Source: JACCXG01 sp963785755
GTDB lineage: Bacteria; Acidobacteriota; Vicinamibacteria; Vicinamibacterales; 2-12-FULL-66-21
Direction: 5' to 3'
Assembly: GCA_963785755.1 (NCBI GenBank)
Contig: CAWAXG010000040.1
Location: 62,001 to 126,000 of the forward strand
DNA: 64,000 nucleotides
Shown here: in pieces, positions 21,392 to 28,955 of the stretch
How the letters are laid out: every line of letters begins with the position of its first letter
Position numbering within the stretch: position 1 is the stretch's first letter
Translations under genes and position numbers: made by a program
The notes under the pieces: generated by a model
Database searches by the model: none
What the model was told of the DNA's origin: nothing
The model's input: the letters and a program-made list of their open reading frames with translations, nothing else

Positions 21392-22168
21392 GTGGATATC
21401 CATACGATTGACAGCGATTATCTCCGAGTTAGTCGTCGCATCACCGTCCTCCGACCGCGGTTCCGGAACCACGAGGACGATCGCGGACCCGTTCCGGTGC
21501 TCTATCTCAACGACGGGCAGAACCTCTTCGATCCGGCGCGGGCGTTTGCCGGGCAGACGTGGCGGGTAGGCGAGACGGCCAACTGGCTCCTTCGCGAGCG
21601 GATGATCGCGCCGATGATGATCGTCGGGATCGATCACGGCGGCATCCGGCGCGCCCGCGAGTACCTTCCGGTCGAGGATGAGCGCAATCCGTTCGCGCGC
21701 CGGCCGATGGGCCGCCAGTACGTCGAGTTCGTGACGCGCGAGGTGATCCCGTTCATCGAGCGCACGTATCCGGTGGCGCGGCGGGCCTCGGCGCGGGCGA
21801 TCGGGGGATCCTCATACGGTGCAATCGCCGCGCTGCTGGCGGTTCTCGAACGGCCTGGCATCTTCGGCCGTCTCCTGCTCGAGAGCCCGTCGCTGTATGT
21901 CGGCCAGCGTCTGTTGCTGCGAAAGGCTCGCCGCGCGCCGCGCTGGCCCGCGCGCGTCTACCTCGGCGTCGGGACGGCGGAGACGTCCAAACCGGACACC
22001 AACCTTGAAACGGTGGACAACGTCCGGGCACTCGAGTCCATCCTGCGCGACGCCGGTCTCGGGCCGAAGCGGCTGAAGGTCGTGGTGCAGGACGGCGCCG
22101 ATCATTCCGAGCACGCCTGGGCGGCGCGATTCCCCGAAGCGTTGACCTACCTCTTCCGAAATCCCTGA
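21392..22168 (+). CDS. Esterase (alpha/beta hydrolase, esterase D/Fes-like)
   Basis: 258 residues from a GTG. The fold signature is VPVLYLNDGQNLFDP, then the nucleophile elbow IGGSSYGAIAALLA (Ser in GXSXG), ESPSL and a C-terminal His in QDGADHSEHAWAARFPEAL. This is the putative esterase family PF00756, which includes enterochelin and S-formylglutathione esterases. The substrate is unknown and there is no signal peptide. It stands alone after the tandem repeat. Confidence 0.85.
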   Translation: MDIHTIDSDYLRVSRRITVLRPRFRNHEDDRGPVPVLYLNDGQNLFDPARAFAGQTWRVGETANWLLRERMIAPMMIVGIDHGGIRRAREYLPVEDERNPFARRPMGRQYVEFVTREVIPFIERTYPVARRASARAIGGSSYGAIAALLAVLERPGIFGRLLLESPSLYVGQRLLLRKARRAPRWPARVYLGVGTAETSKPDTNLETVDNVRALESILRDAGLGPKRLKVVVQDGADHSEHAWAARFPEALTYLFRNP

Positions 22169-22281
22169 TTCGCGTTCCAACCTTGTCCCGGGACGCCGCG
22201 TCCAACCGGCATGATATCTGGTCGATTTCAGCATCCACGGCGGGCGCCGCTGGCTGCGCCGGACGCGATAGTTCGTCGCGC

Positions 22282-22863
22282 TCACCGGGTGAGCAGATAG
22301 CGCTTGAAATTCCTGAACGCGGCGCCGCGGTGGCTCACCGCGGCCTTTGCGTCGCCGTCGACTTCGGCCAGCGTGCAGCCAAGCGGCGGATAGAAAAAGA
22401 TCGGATCGTAGCCGAACCCGTGGGTGCCTCGCGGTTCGGGAGCAATCTCGCCGTCGACGATCCCTTCTGTCTCGAACGCGATCGCCCCATCGATCGCGAA
22501 CGCGACCGCGGCAACGAACCTCGCGCGGCTGCCGCCGGTGCCTCGTGCCCGCAGCAATTCGTAGATCTTCGCGAACTTGACCGCGTAGTCCGTGCCATGC
22601 CACCGCGCCGAATGGATGCCCGGTGCATTGTCGAGCGCCCCGATCTCCAGCCCCGAGTCGTCCGCAACCGCCGGCGCGCCGGTGGCGGCGTTGTAGTAGA
22701 GCGCCTTCAACCGTGCATTGGCCGCGAACGTCTCTCCTGTCTCCTCCGGCTCCGGGATGCCGGAAAAATCGTCCAGCGTGAGGATCTCGACGGGGGCGCC
22801 GTGGAGAATCTCCTCGATCTCGCGAATCTTGCCTGGATTGGTCGTGGCGACGAGCAGCTTCAC
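22282..22863 (-). CDS. rdgB: XTP/dITP diphosphatase (RdgB/HAM1)
   Basis: 193 residues, family length. Motifs in order: LLVATTNPGKIREIEEIL, ETFAANARLKA, AVADDSGLEIGALDNAPGIHSARW, GTHGFGYDPIFFYP and KAAVSHRGAAF. The enzyme removes non-canonical purine nucleotides (ITP, XTP) as monophosphates plus pyrophosphate. It starts at a GTG that overlaps the rph stop by four bases (GTGA), making translational coupling likely. It is the last gene of the amidase-gerM-rph-rdgB operon. Confidence 0.97.
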   Translation of the reverse strand: MKLLVATTNPGKIREIEEILHGAPVEILTLDDFSGIPEPEETGETFAANARLKALYYNAATGAPAVADDSGLEIGALDNAPGIHSARWHGTDYAVKFAKIYELLRARGTGGSRARFVAAVAFAIDGAIAFETEGIVDGEIAPEPRGTHGFGYDPIFFYPPLGCTLAEVDGDAKAAVSHRGAAFRNFKRYLLTR

Positions 22864-23591
22864 TTGATCGGGCCGGTCACGCTGCGCTGCAGATCGACGA
22901 GCTCACGGATGCCCCTATCCCCCAGCTCCATGAGACTGTCGAGCGCGTTCCGCTCGAACGGGGGCCCCTCGGCGGTTCCCTGGAGCTCGACGAACCGGCC
23001 GTCGCCCGTCTTGACGATGTTCATGTCGACATCGGCGCGCGAATCTTCCTCGTAGGCGAGGTCGAGCATCGGGATGCCGCCGACCACGCCGACACTGGTG
23101 GCGGCGACGTGATCCTGGATCGGCAGCGTGCGAATCGCTCCGCTCTCGCGAAGCTTTCGCAGCGCGAGCACGAGCGCGACGAACCCGCCGGTGATGGACG
23201 CGGTCCGCGTCCCGCCGTCGGCCTGGATGACATCGCAGTCGATCCACACCGTGCGCTCGCCGAGCTCGGCGAGGCGCGTCACCGATCGCAGCGATCGGCC
23301 GATCAGCCGCTGAATCTCCTGCGTGCGCCCGCCGACCTTCCCCGCGGTCGCTTCCCGCTGGGTCCTGGTCGAGGTCGCCCGCGGGAGCATGCCGTATTCC
23401 GCGGTGACCCAACCCTTTCCGGTGTTGCGGAGAAACGGCGGCACGCGATCCTCGACGCTGGCCGAACAGATCACGCGGGTGCGGCCCACCTCGATGAGCA
23501 CGGACCCTTCCGCGTGCATCAGGAATCCCGGTGTGATCTGCGTGGCTCGCATCTCGTCCGCCCCACGCCCATCCGTTCTCGTCGTCATCAT
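22860..23591 (-). CDS. rph: Ribonuclease PH
   Basis: 243 residues. The start is the ATG at 23591, which forms ATGA with the stop of the preceding gene; a second ATG at 23588 is equally possible. RTDGRGADEMR opens the family pattern, followed by LPRATSTRTQREATAGKVGGRTQEIQ in pieces, DCDVIQADGGTRTASITGGF and DLAYEEDSRADVDMN. The enzyme trims tRNA 3' ends by phosphorolysis. Adjacent gerM-rph-rdgB genes also occur in Bacillus. Confidence 0.97.
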   Translation of the reverse strand: MMTTRTDGRGADEMRATQITPGFLMHAEGSVLIEVGRTRVICSASVEDRVPPFLRNTGKGWVTAEYGMLPRATSTRTQREATAGKVGGRTQEIQRLIGRSLRSVTRLAELGERTVWIDCDVIQADGGTRTASITGGFVALVLALRKLRESGAIRTLPIQDHVAATSVGVVGGIPMLDLAYEEDSRADVDMNIVKTGDGRFVELQGTAEGPPFERNALDSLMELGDRGIRELVDLQRSVTGPIK

Positions 23592-24208
23592 CCGTCCTTT
23601 TCCACTTTCACCCACTTGAGGTTCTTCTCGAGCGGGTGACGCAAATCGACATGGCCCGCGAGCGTGTCCACTTCCCGGCCGTCGACGAGAATCTGCACTC
23701 GCGAAATGGCCGGCAGGTTCACGGTGACGGCGTCGACGATCGCGTAAATCGTGAAGAGCTCGTCGAGGGCGCCGCCGGTATGCTTGGTGCGCGCCTCGAT
23801 GCTGAGATCGACGAACGCGTCGCGCTTGCACTGACCAGCCGCATCGCATTCCCGTTCGGTGACGTAGATGCCGCGCAGGGAAGTGCCGCTCGGGATGGCA
23901 GCCGCGAGCGGCTGCGGCGCGGCGCCGAGCTGCGCCTGGACGATGCTGCGCGCCTGTTCGCCGATCGGATCGCCGAACGGCACCTCCTGCTGGACGCCGA
24001 CGAGGGACATGCCGTCTTCGGAAATGAAATAGAGGGTCGCGGTGATCTTGCGTTCCGCGCCGGGGACGGCTGGCGCGGCCGGCGCGGCTGCCGGCGTCCC
24101 GGCGGCCGGCCTGGGGGCGTACCAGCGGGGCAGGCCGACGAAGAGAATCCACGCGCCGGCGGCCGCGACCGCGGCGATCGCGACGAACGGGAGCGCGCGC
24201 CGGACCAT
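23588..24208 (-). CDS. GerMN domain-containing membrane-anchored protein
   Basis: 206 residues. One N-terminal membrane helix (ALPFVAIAAVAAAGAWILFVG) and an Ala/Pro-rich linker precede a GerMN domain (ATLYFISEDGMSLVGVQQEV, AAIPSGTSLRGIYV, AFVDLSIEARTKHTGG, TIYAIVDAVTVNLPAISRVQ). In spore formers GerM helps complex assembly; here, beside a cell-wall amidase, a role at the periplasmic envelope is likely (inference). Its start overlaps the amidase stop by one base (TGATG). Confidence 0.88.
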   Translation of the reverse strand: MVRRALPFVAIAAVAAAGAWILFVGLPRWYAPRPAAGTPAAAPAAPAVPGAERKITATLYFISEDGMSLVGVQQEVPFGDPIGEQARSIVQAQLGAAPQPLAAAIPSGTSLRGIYVTERECDAAGQCKRDAFVDLSIEARTKHTGGALDELFTIYAIVDAVTVNLPAISRVQILVDGREVDTLAGHVDLRHPLEKNLKWVKVEKDG

Positions 24209-25765
24209 CAGTTCCGTCCGGCGCGCCCAGGCACAGCCGGCGCCTGGCTCACGCGCGCGTCCCTGAAGCGGACGATGCTCTCCACGACCGCCTGGACGAC
24301 CTGCGATTGAAAGGCGTCCGAGGCGAGCTGACGTTCCTGCTCGGGATTGGTGATGAATCCCATCTCGACCAGGACCGCGGGCATGTTCGCGCCGACGAGC
24401 ACGCGGAACGGGGCCTGCTGGATCGCGCGCGGACTCATCGGCACGCGTTCGCGCATCTGCCCTTCGAGAATCTGCGCGAACGAGGCCGAGTGCTCGATGT
24501 GCCGCGCCTGAGCCATCTCCCAGAGGATCGCATCGATATCGCGGCTGCCGCCGCCGTACACAGGCAGCGACTCGCTCTCACCTTGAGCGACGCGCTGTGC
24601 CTGATCGCCGTAATCCGCGAGACTCAGATAGAACACTTCGGCGCCAGCGGCGGAGGCGCGCACCGAGGCGTTCGCATGCAGGCTGATGAAGATGTCTGCC
24701 TTGTTGTTGTTGGCCACGGCGGCGCGTTCGTCGAGGCCGATCGTCTGGTCGCCGTCGCGCGTCAGGATCACCCGGGCGCCGAGGCGCGCTTCGATCGCGC
24801 CTTTGAGCCGGCGCGCGACGGTGAGCGTGACGTCCTTTTCGAGCGTGCCTTGTGGACCCCGTGCGCCCTGCTCTTCGCCGCCATGACCCGCGTCGATGAC
24901 GATCGTGCGGAGGCCCCCTGGAGGCGTCAGATCGAATCGGCGGCGCGTCTGGCGCAGCCGGTGCGGGCGTCGGGGCCGGCGTGGCGCCGGGCGGCGTCTC
25001 GGTCGCCGGCGCCACGACGTCGATGATGACCCGGCCGGCGCCGCGCTCGCCCGGGGCGTCCGATGCTTTGAAGGAGCCGAACTTCGGACCCAGATCGATC
25101 GTGACCGCGACACCCGTGTCGGCCGCCCGGATTGCCTGGATGAGATCCGGTGTGGACGCCGCGGGGAGCGCCGCGTCGAGCGCGTCCGCTTCGAACCGCA
25201 GCACGAGCCGGTTGCCTTCCTGCACGATGGTGTGCGCAGTGGCAGGGGCAACGTCGAATGTGACGCGCCCGACGTTGCCGATTTGTTCGACCCGGCCGGT
25301 GACGCGAGGAACGCGGAAGTCGCCGACGACAATGAGGCGTGACGGCCGCCTGAGATCCAGCCTGATTCCGAGCGCTGGTCCGACCGCGCGAGGAACGAAG
25401 TCGATGGGCACGAACCACGATCGCCCGTCGCGAACCGGCGGCGCTGGCAGCGACACGACGCGTCCGGCGACTGACGCCAACGCCTGGCCTGGCGTGAGGA
25501 CGATGGTCTGCGTCTTCGTCGAGACCGCGAGGCCGCCGGCGAGCGTATCCTCGCGCGCGGTCAGGTCGAACAGCTTCGCGAGATCGTCCAGCGCGAACAT
25601 CTCCTGGCCGTTCAAGACGCGCGCGGGCAGCGGCCGGCGGGCGTCACGCGACAGCACGGTGTAGGGCGCCGACATCGGAGGCTGAACGATCGGCGCCCAG
25701 GCGAGGACCGCCGTAAGCGCGACCGTTGCTGCCGCAGCCGTTGAGCAGAGGCGTTTCACACCCAA
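24208..25765 (-). CDS. N-acetylmuramoyl-L-alanine amidase with AMIN domain, frameshifted
   Basis: The N-terminal frame starts at ATG 25765 with a signal peptide, a copper-amine-oxidase-N-like domain (FALDDLAKLFDLTARED) and an AMIN domain (VTFDVAPATAHTIVQEGNRL, VAVTIDLGPKFGSFK) ending in a Pro/Ala linker. The Amidase_3 domain is in another frame: TIVIDAGHGGEEQGARGP with zinc ligands His and Glu, ISLHANAS with the second His, and MPAVLVEMGFITNPEQ with the catalytic Glu. One extra base in the GC-rich stretch at about 24913-24946 explains the break. Amidase and AMIN domains both look well conserved, so error is as likely as decay. Amidases of this type need an EnvC-like activator; one is at 55052. 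Confidence 0.88.
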
Positions 25766-25889
25766 GTTGTTTTAATGATACCCGGGCTTGCGGACCGGCA
25801 GGCCGCCGCCGGCTCAGTCACGCAAGGCGCGAGCGCAGCTGGCTGGTCTTCGCCGGTGGCGGTCAGGCCGCGGCGGTCAGGAGGTGGGG

Positions 25890-26192
25890 CTAAAGACCAC
25901 TATGTTCCCGCTCGTACCAGTCATCGTGCAGCGACCAGCCTCCGCACCGGAGGCACGCCGTGTAATCCCATTCTTTCGCGCAGCCGGGACAGATCCCGAC
26001 CGTTTCGAAGGTGTTCCAGCGGTGTTGACAGCCCGGGTCGCAGAACCAGCGATCGGTCTTCTGCGGCTGCCACTGGCAGAGCGGGCACCGGATCCGCGTG
26101 TACTCGGGCTCGAAGAGATGCGTGTCAGTGCGCGGCGCGTTCCTGTTGAAGAAAAACGCCGCGACGAAACCCGAGAGGATGGCGTCGACCAT
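25890..26192 (-). CDS. Small protein with four Cys-pair zinc-ribbon motifs
   Basis: 100 residues. After a short hydrophobic N-terminus (VDAILSGFVAAFFF) come CPLCQWQPQK, WFCDPGCQHRW, GICPGCAKEWDY and ACLRCGGWSLHDDWY, enough for two zinc ribbons. No exact family is recognised. It overlaps nothing, and the next gene on the strand (upstream) is an SDR dehydrogenase. It may be a membrane-tethered ribbon protein. Confidence 0.65.
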   Translation of the reverse strand: MVDAILSGFVAAFFFNRNAPRTDTHLFEPEYTRIRCPLCQWQPQKTDRWFCDPGCQHRWNTFETVGICPGCAKEWDYTACLRCGGWSLHDDWYEREHSGL

Positions 26193-26201
26193 GAAGGTAT
26201 T

Positions 26202-26984
26202 TTATCTCCCTTGATCCGGCCAGGGCGGCTGCGTGAACAGCCCGCCGTCGATCCAGAGCGTCTGTCCGGTGATGTATGACGCTGCCGGGCTGGCGAGGAA
26301 CAGGACGGCGCTGGCCACGTCCTCCGGCTGGCCGACGCGGCCGAGCGGCGTGAGCGCGCCAAACGTGCCGGCGTAGTCCTCCATTTCGAGCCGCGTGCGT
26401 TCGACCTCGATCGCGCCGGGCGCGACGCAGTTGACCCGGATGCGATGCGCCGCGAGCTCGACCGCCGCGACCTTGGTCAACATCTCGATGCCGCCACGGC
26501 TCGCGGTATACGCCGCCAGCTTGGGGAACGGCACCTTGTTCGATCCGGAGCCGAGGTTCACGATCGCGCCGCCGCCATGATCCTTCATGTATCGAGCGGC
26601 AGCCTGCGTGCACAGGAAGCATCCCTTCAGATTCGTCCTGATGACCCGGTCCCATTCGTCTTCGGTCACGTCGAGAAACGGCGCCCAGGTCTGTGTGCCC
26701 GCGTTGTTGACGAGCACATCCAGCCGCCCGAGACGTGTCGTGACCTGGTCGACCATCGAGCGCACGTCGGCGCCGAGGCCGACGTCGCCTTCAACAGCCA
26801 TGGCGTCCACGCCGAGCGCCTTGACGTCGTTGACGGTCTGTGCCGCCCGTTCGGGCTCGACGTAGAAATTCACGGCGATCGAACACCCGGCGGCCGCCAG
26901 CTCAAGGGCGATGCAGCGGCCGATTCCACGTCCGCCGCCGGTGATGAGCGCGACTTGCCCGTCCAGGATCTGTTTCGCGGGCAT
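26202..26984 (-). CDS. Short-chain dehydrogenase/reductase (catalytic Lys replaced by Arg)
   Basis: 260 residues, classical SDR. The cofactor site is ALITGGGRGIGRCIALELA, then VNNAG and the Ser region VNLGSGSNKV. The catalytic Tyr is in AAYTASRGGIEMLTK, where the family YXXXK reads YTASR. The tail (TGQTLWIDGGLFTQ) is usual. Closest resemblance is glucose 1-dehydrogenase or 3-oxoacyl-ACP reductase-like SDRs. It is two bases downstream of a second SDR gene, in one operon. Confidence 0.85.
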   Translation of the reverse strand: MPAKQILDGQVALITGGGRGIGRCIALELAAAGCSIAVNFYVEPERAAQTVNDVKALGVDAMAVEGDVGLGADVRSMVDQVTTRLGRLDVLVNNAGTQTWAPFLDVTEDEWDRVIRTNLKGCFLCTQAAARYMKDHGGGAIVNLGSGSNKVPFPKLAAYTASRGGIEMLTKVAAVELAAHRIRVNCVAPGAIEVERTRLEMEDYAGTFGALTPLGRVGQPEDVASAVLFLASPAASYITGQTLWIDGGLFTQPPWPDQGR

Positions 26985-26986
26985 CG

Positions 26987-27751
26987 CTATTTGATCAGCC
27001 AGCCGCCGTCGATCATCAGCGCGCTGCCCGTGACAAACGCCGCCTCATCGCTGACCAGGTAGAGCACCGCTGCCGCGATCTCGTCCGGTTTCCCCATGCG
27101 TCCGATGGCCTGCGTGCTCGTCATCTCCCGGTAGGCCGCTTCCGGGTCGGGGTATTCGCGGATGCGTGCGGCGACGAACGGCGTTTCGACGCGGGCGGGA
27201 CAGACGCAGTTCACGCGCAGTCCGTCGCTCGCGTGATCGAGCGCGATGCACTTCGTCATCTCGATGATCGCCGCCTTGGTGGTGGCGTAGGCGAGCCGAT
27301 CGCGGATGCCGACCACGCCGGCGACCGACGCGGTGTTGCAGATCACGCCGGCCCGCCGCGCGAGCATCTGGCCGACGAACGCCTTGATCACGTTGAAGAC
27401 GCCGCGCACATTGACGCGATAGAGGCGATCCATGTCGGCGCCCGACGTGGTCACGATCGTGCCGACGTGACCGATGCCGGCGTTGTTGACCAGGATGTCG
27501 AGCGCGCCATGCTTCGCGGCGATCATGTCCGCGGCGCGCGTGCAGTCGGCCTCCTCGCTCACGTCGAGCGCGGCGAACTCGGCCTTGCCTCCTTCTTTCC
27601 GGATGGCGTCGGTGACACGTGTGCCCGATTCCGCATTCAGATCGGTGACGTAGACAAGTGCGCCCGCCCGCGACAGCGTATGGGCAATCGCCTCACCAAT
27701 GCCCGATCCTGCACCCGTCACGAGCGCAGTCTTCCCGTCGAGTCTGAACAT
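26987..27751 (-). CDS. Short-chain dehydrogenase/reductase
   Basis: 254 residues, classical SDR with all motifs: TALVTGAGSGIGEAIAHTLS, VNNAGIGHVG, NTASVAGVVG, the catalytic YATTK and GSALMIDGGWLIK. The Asp in YVTDLNA after strand 2 favours NAD over NADP. The substrate is unknown. It is the first gene of a two-SDR operon with the gene at 26202; paired SDRs often act on sugars or hydroxy acids (inference). Confidence 0.88.
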   Translation of the reverse strand: MFRLDGKTALVTGAGSGIGEAIAHTLSRAGALVYVTDLNAESGTRVTDAIRKEGGKAEFAALDVSEEADCTRAADMIAAKHGALDILVNNAGIGHVGTIVTTSGADMDRLYRVNVRGVFNVIKAFVGQMLARRAGVICNTASVAGVVGIRDRLAYATTKAAIIEMTKCIALDHASDGLRVNCVCPARVETPFVAARIREYPDPEAAYREMTSTQAIGRMGKPDEIAAAVLYLVSDEAAFVTGSALMIDGGWLIK

Positions 27752-27872
27752 CGCCGCATTCTATCCTCGGACGGCCAATGGGCGATGTGAACCGGGACGT
27801 GCTGCAGCGTGCTGGAGCCTGAAGCGGGGAGGCGAGTGTGAGGCGTTATCAGATCTATTGACGGCTGCCGTG

Positions 27873-28130
27873 TCATTCGAAGTATTGCTTCGCGAAGACG
27901 CGCCCGGATCCCGACTTCAGAAATCGCCCGAACCGCGCGGCGAGGTGCTCGGTCGAAAACCAGAACGCCGCGTGCAATCGCCACGGTCCATTCTTCGCGG
28001 TATGCGCCGACTGGCCGCTGTTGTGCGCCGCCAGTCTCGCCTTCACGTCGTCGGTCAAGCCGACGTGGAGCCGTTGCGGATCGCTCAGGCTTTGCAGGAC
28101 GTAAACGAAGCGTCTTTCAGGGTTGTGCAC
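27873..28130 (-). CDS. GIY-YIG-like protein with a degenerate active site
   Basis: 85 residues from a GTG. The fold pattern is FVYVLQS (GIY strand), LHVGLTDDVKARLAAHNSG (YIG strand plus Arg) and FLKSGSGRVFAKQYF, as in the short UPF0213-like group. Two catalytic positions differ: the Tyr of YVG is His (HVG) and the Glu usually before the LKSGSG helix is Gly (RFGRFLKSGSG). It may be inactive as a nuclease. It lies downstream of the repeat block that follows ssrA. Confidence 0.7.
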   Translation of the reverse strand: MHNPERRFVYVLQSLSDPQRLHVGLTDDVKARLAAHNSGQSAHTAKNGPWRLHAAFWFSTEHLAARFGRFLKSGSGRVFAKQYFE

Positions 28131-28254
28131 GTCGGCATGGAGTGCAATCCGGTCTCCGCGGAGGACGGACCTGATTTGCTGGACATTCGGTGAGTCGTGA
28201 TTGAGCGAGTGGAGAATCCGCGATGCGCGCGGGCATCACGCGTGGCAGGTTTTG
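28131..28254. other. Spacer between the GIY-YIG gene and the repeat block
   Basis: This stretch together with the repeat block at 28255-28488 makes a 358-bp region without a gene. I see no RNA gene, promoter or hairpin with a T-run in it. Confidence 0.5.
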
Positions 28255-28488
28255 AGATGAGGTGAGGGCGCCTTCGCCCGCCTTCGCCAAGGCTACGGCG
28301 CGGCAGGCTTCGTAGGGCTTGAGAGCGAAACAGCCTGCCTAGCCGAAGCTCGGGCAATTTGGACAGCCCGCCTACGCGCGATGTCAATGCGAAGGTTGGC
28401 TTGCCAGCCGTAGCTCTCGGGCAATTTGGACAGCCCACCTTCGCCAAGGCTACGGTGGGCAACCTTCGCCTGACTTGAGAGCGAAGGT
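28255..28488. repeat. Palindromic repeat block abutting the 3' end of ssrA
   Basis: The block holds REP-like units: CGCCTTCGCCAAGGCTACGG (imperfect palindrome) twice, GGGCAATTTGGACAGCCC twice (about 28353 and 28415), and CTTGAGAGCGAA twice. The end nearest ssrA reads GCAACCTTCGC...GCGAAGGTTGG, a 9-bp perfect stem whose last TGG is the encoded CCA of tmRNA. Similar units flank tRNA-Val at 52965-53113. Confidence 0.8.
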
Positions 28489-28844
28489 TGGTGGAGGCGC
28501 GGGGATTCGCACCCCGGTCCGAAAATACATCCTCGCAGGAATCTACGATGCGTATCCGCTTCTGATTTGTCGCTCCCGACGTGAAGAAGCGTCGAAGAAC
28601 CGCCGGAAGCCAACCTCAGAAAATCTTATTGCCGACGGCTGAGACACCCGTCAGCAACCAGCCTGCTTAAATGACATCCACTCCCGGCCCACAGGCTGAC
28701 CGGGGTAGACGCTCACAGGGTTTTACGCTGCGAGAGCGAGCTGCGTGTCCGCAGTTATGGTTGTTTTCCATCTGATTAGCGAGGGTGATGGTCCTCGGCA
28801 CGCATCCTGCGAAACCGTACCTCCGTCGAATCTAGGTCGCCCCC
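28489..28844 (-). ncRNA. ssrA: Transfer-messenger RNA (tmRNA)
   Basis: The 5' end GGGGGCGACCTAGATTCGAC and the 3' end CGCCTCCACCA pair as a 7-bp acceptor stem with one G-U, and CCA is encoded (28489-28491). The T-arm (GGTGCGAATCCCCGC region) is tRNA-like. The tag reading frame at 28723-28752 ends GCA GCG TAA and gives ADTQLALAA, close to the ANTQFAYAA-like tags of Acidobacteriota. Length is 356 nt, within the family range. It rescues stalled ribosomes with SmpB. A strong promoter lies at 28862-28890. Confidence 0.95.
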
Positions 28845-28861
28845 ATGGGGTAAGCGTTCTC

Positions 28862-28890
28862 ATTGTACGGCCCTCTCGAGATCCCGTCAA
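28862..28890 (-). promoter_or_regulatory. Strong sigma70-like promoter of ssrA
   Basis: On the minus strand TTGACG (28885-28890) and TACAAT (28862-28867) are separated by exactly 17 bp. The transcription start would fall about 10 nt upstream of the mature tmRNA 5' end at 28844. Confidence 0.8.
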
Positions 28891-28926
28891 GTTGCTGTCG
28901 CCTTTAGAGTTGCGGCTCATCATCGC

Positions 28927-28955
28927 TTGACTTGACCGATCCCGGCCCGGATAAT
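28927..28955 (+). promoter_or_regulatory. Possible promoter of the coiled-coil/GAF gene
   Basis: TTGACT (28927-28932) and GATAAT (28950-28955) are 17 bp apart. The -10 box overlaps the first ATG (28954), so transcription would start at about 28962, right at the second in-frame ATG (28963). No Shine-Dalgarno sequence precedes either ATG. Confidence 0.45.

Noticed and set aside
23588..24208. Evidence for sporulation from the GerMN protein
   Set aside because: GerMN domains occur in many non-sporulating bacteria and no other sporulation gene is present.
28255..28490. Genomic-island attachment site at the 3' end of ssrA
   Set aside because: No integrase, phage gene or distal duplicate of the ssrA end is visible in the window; the sequence is better explained as a repeat block shared with the tRNA-Val flank.
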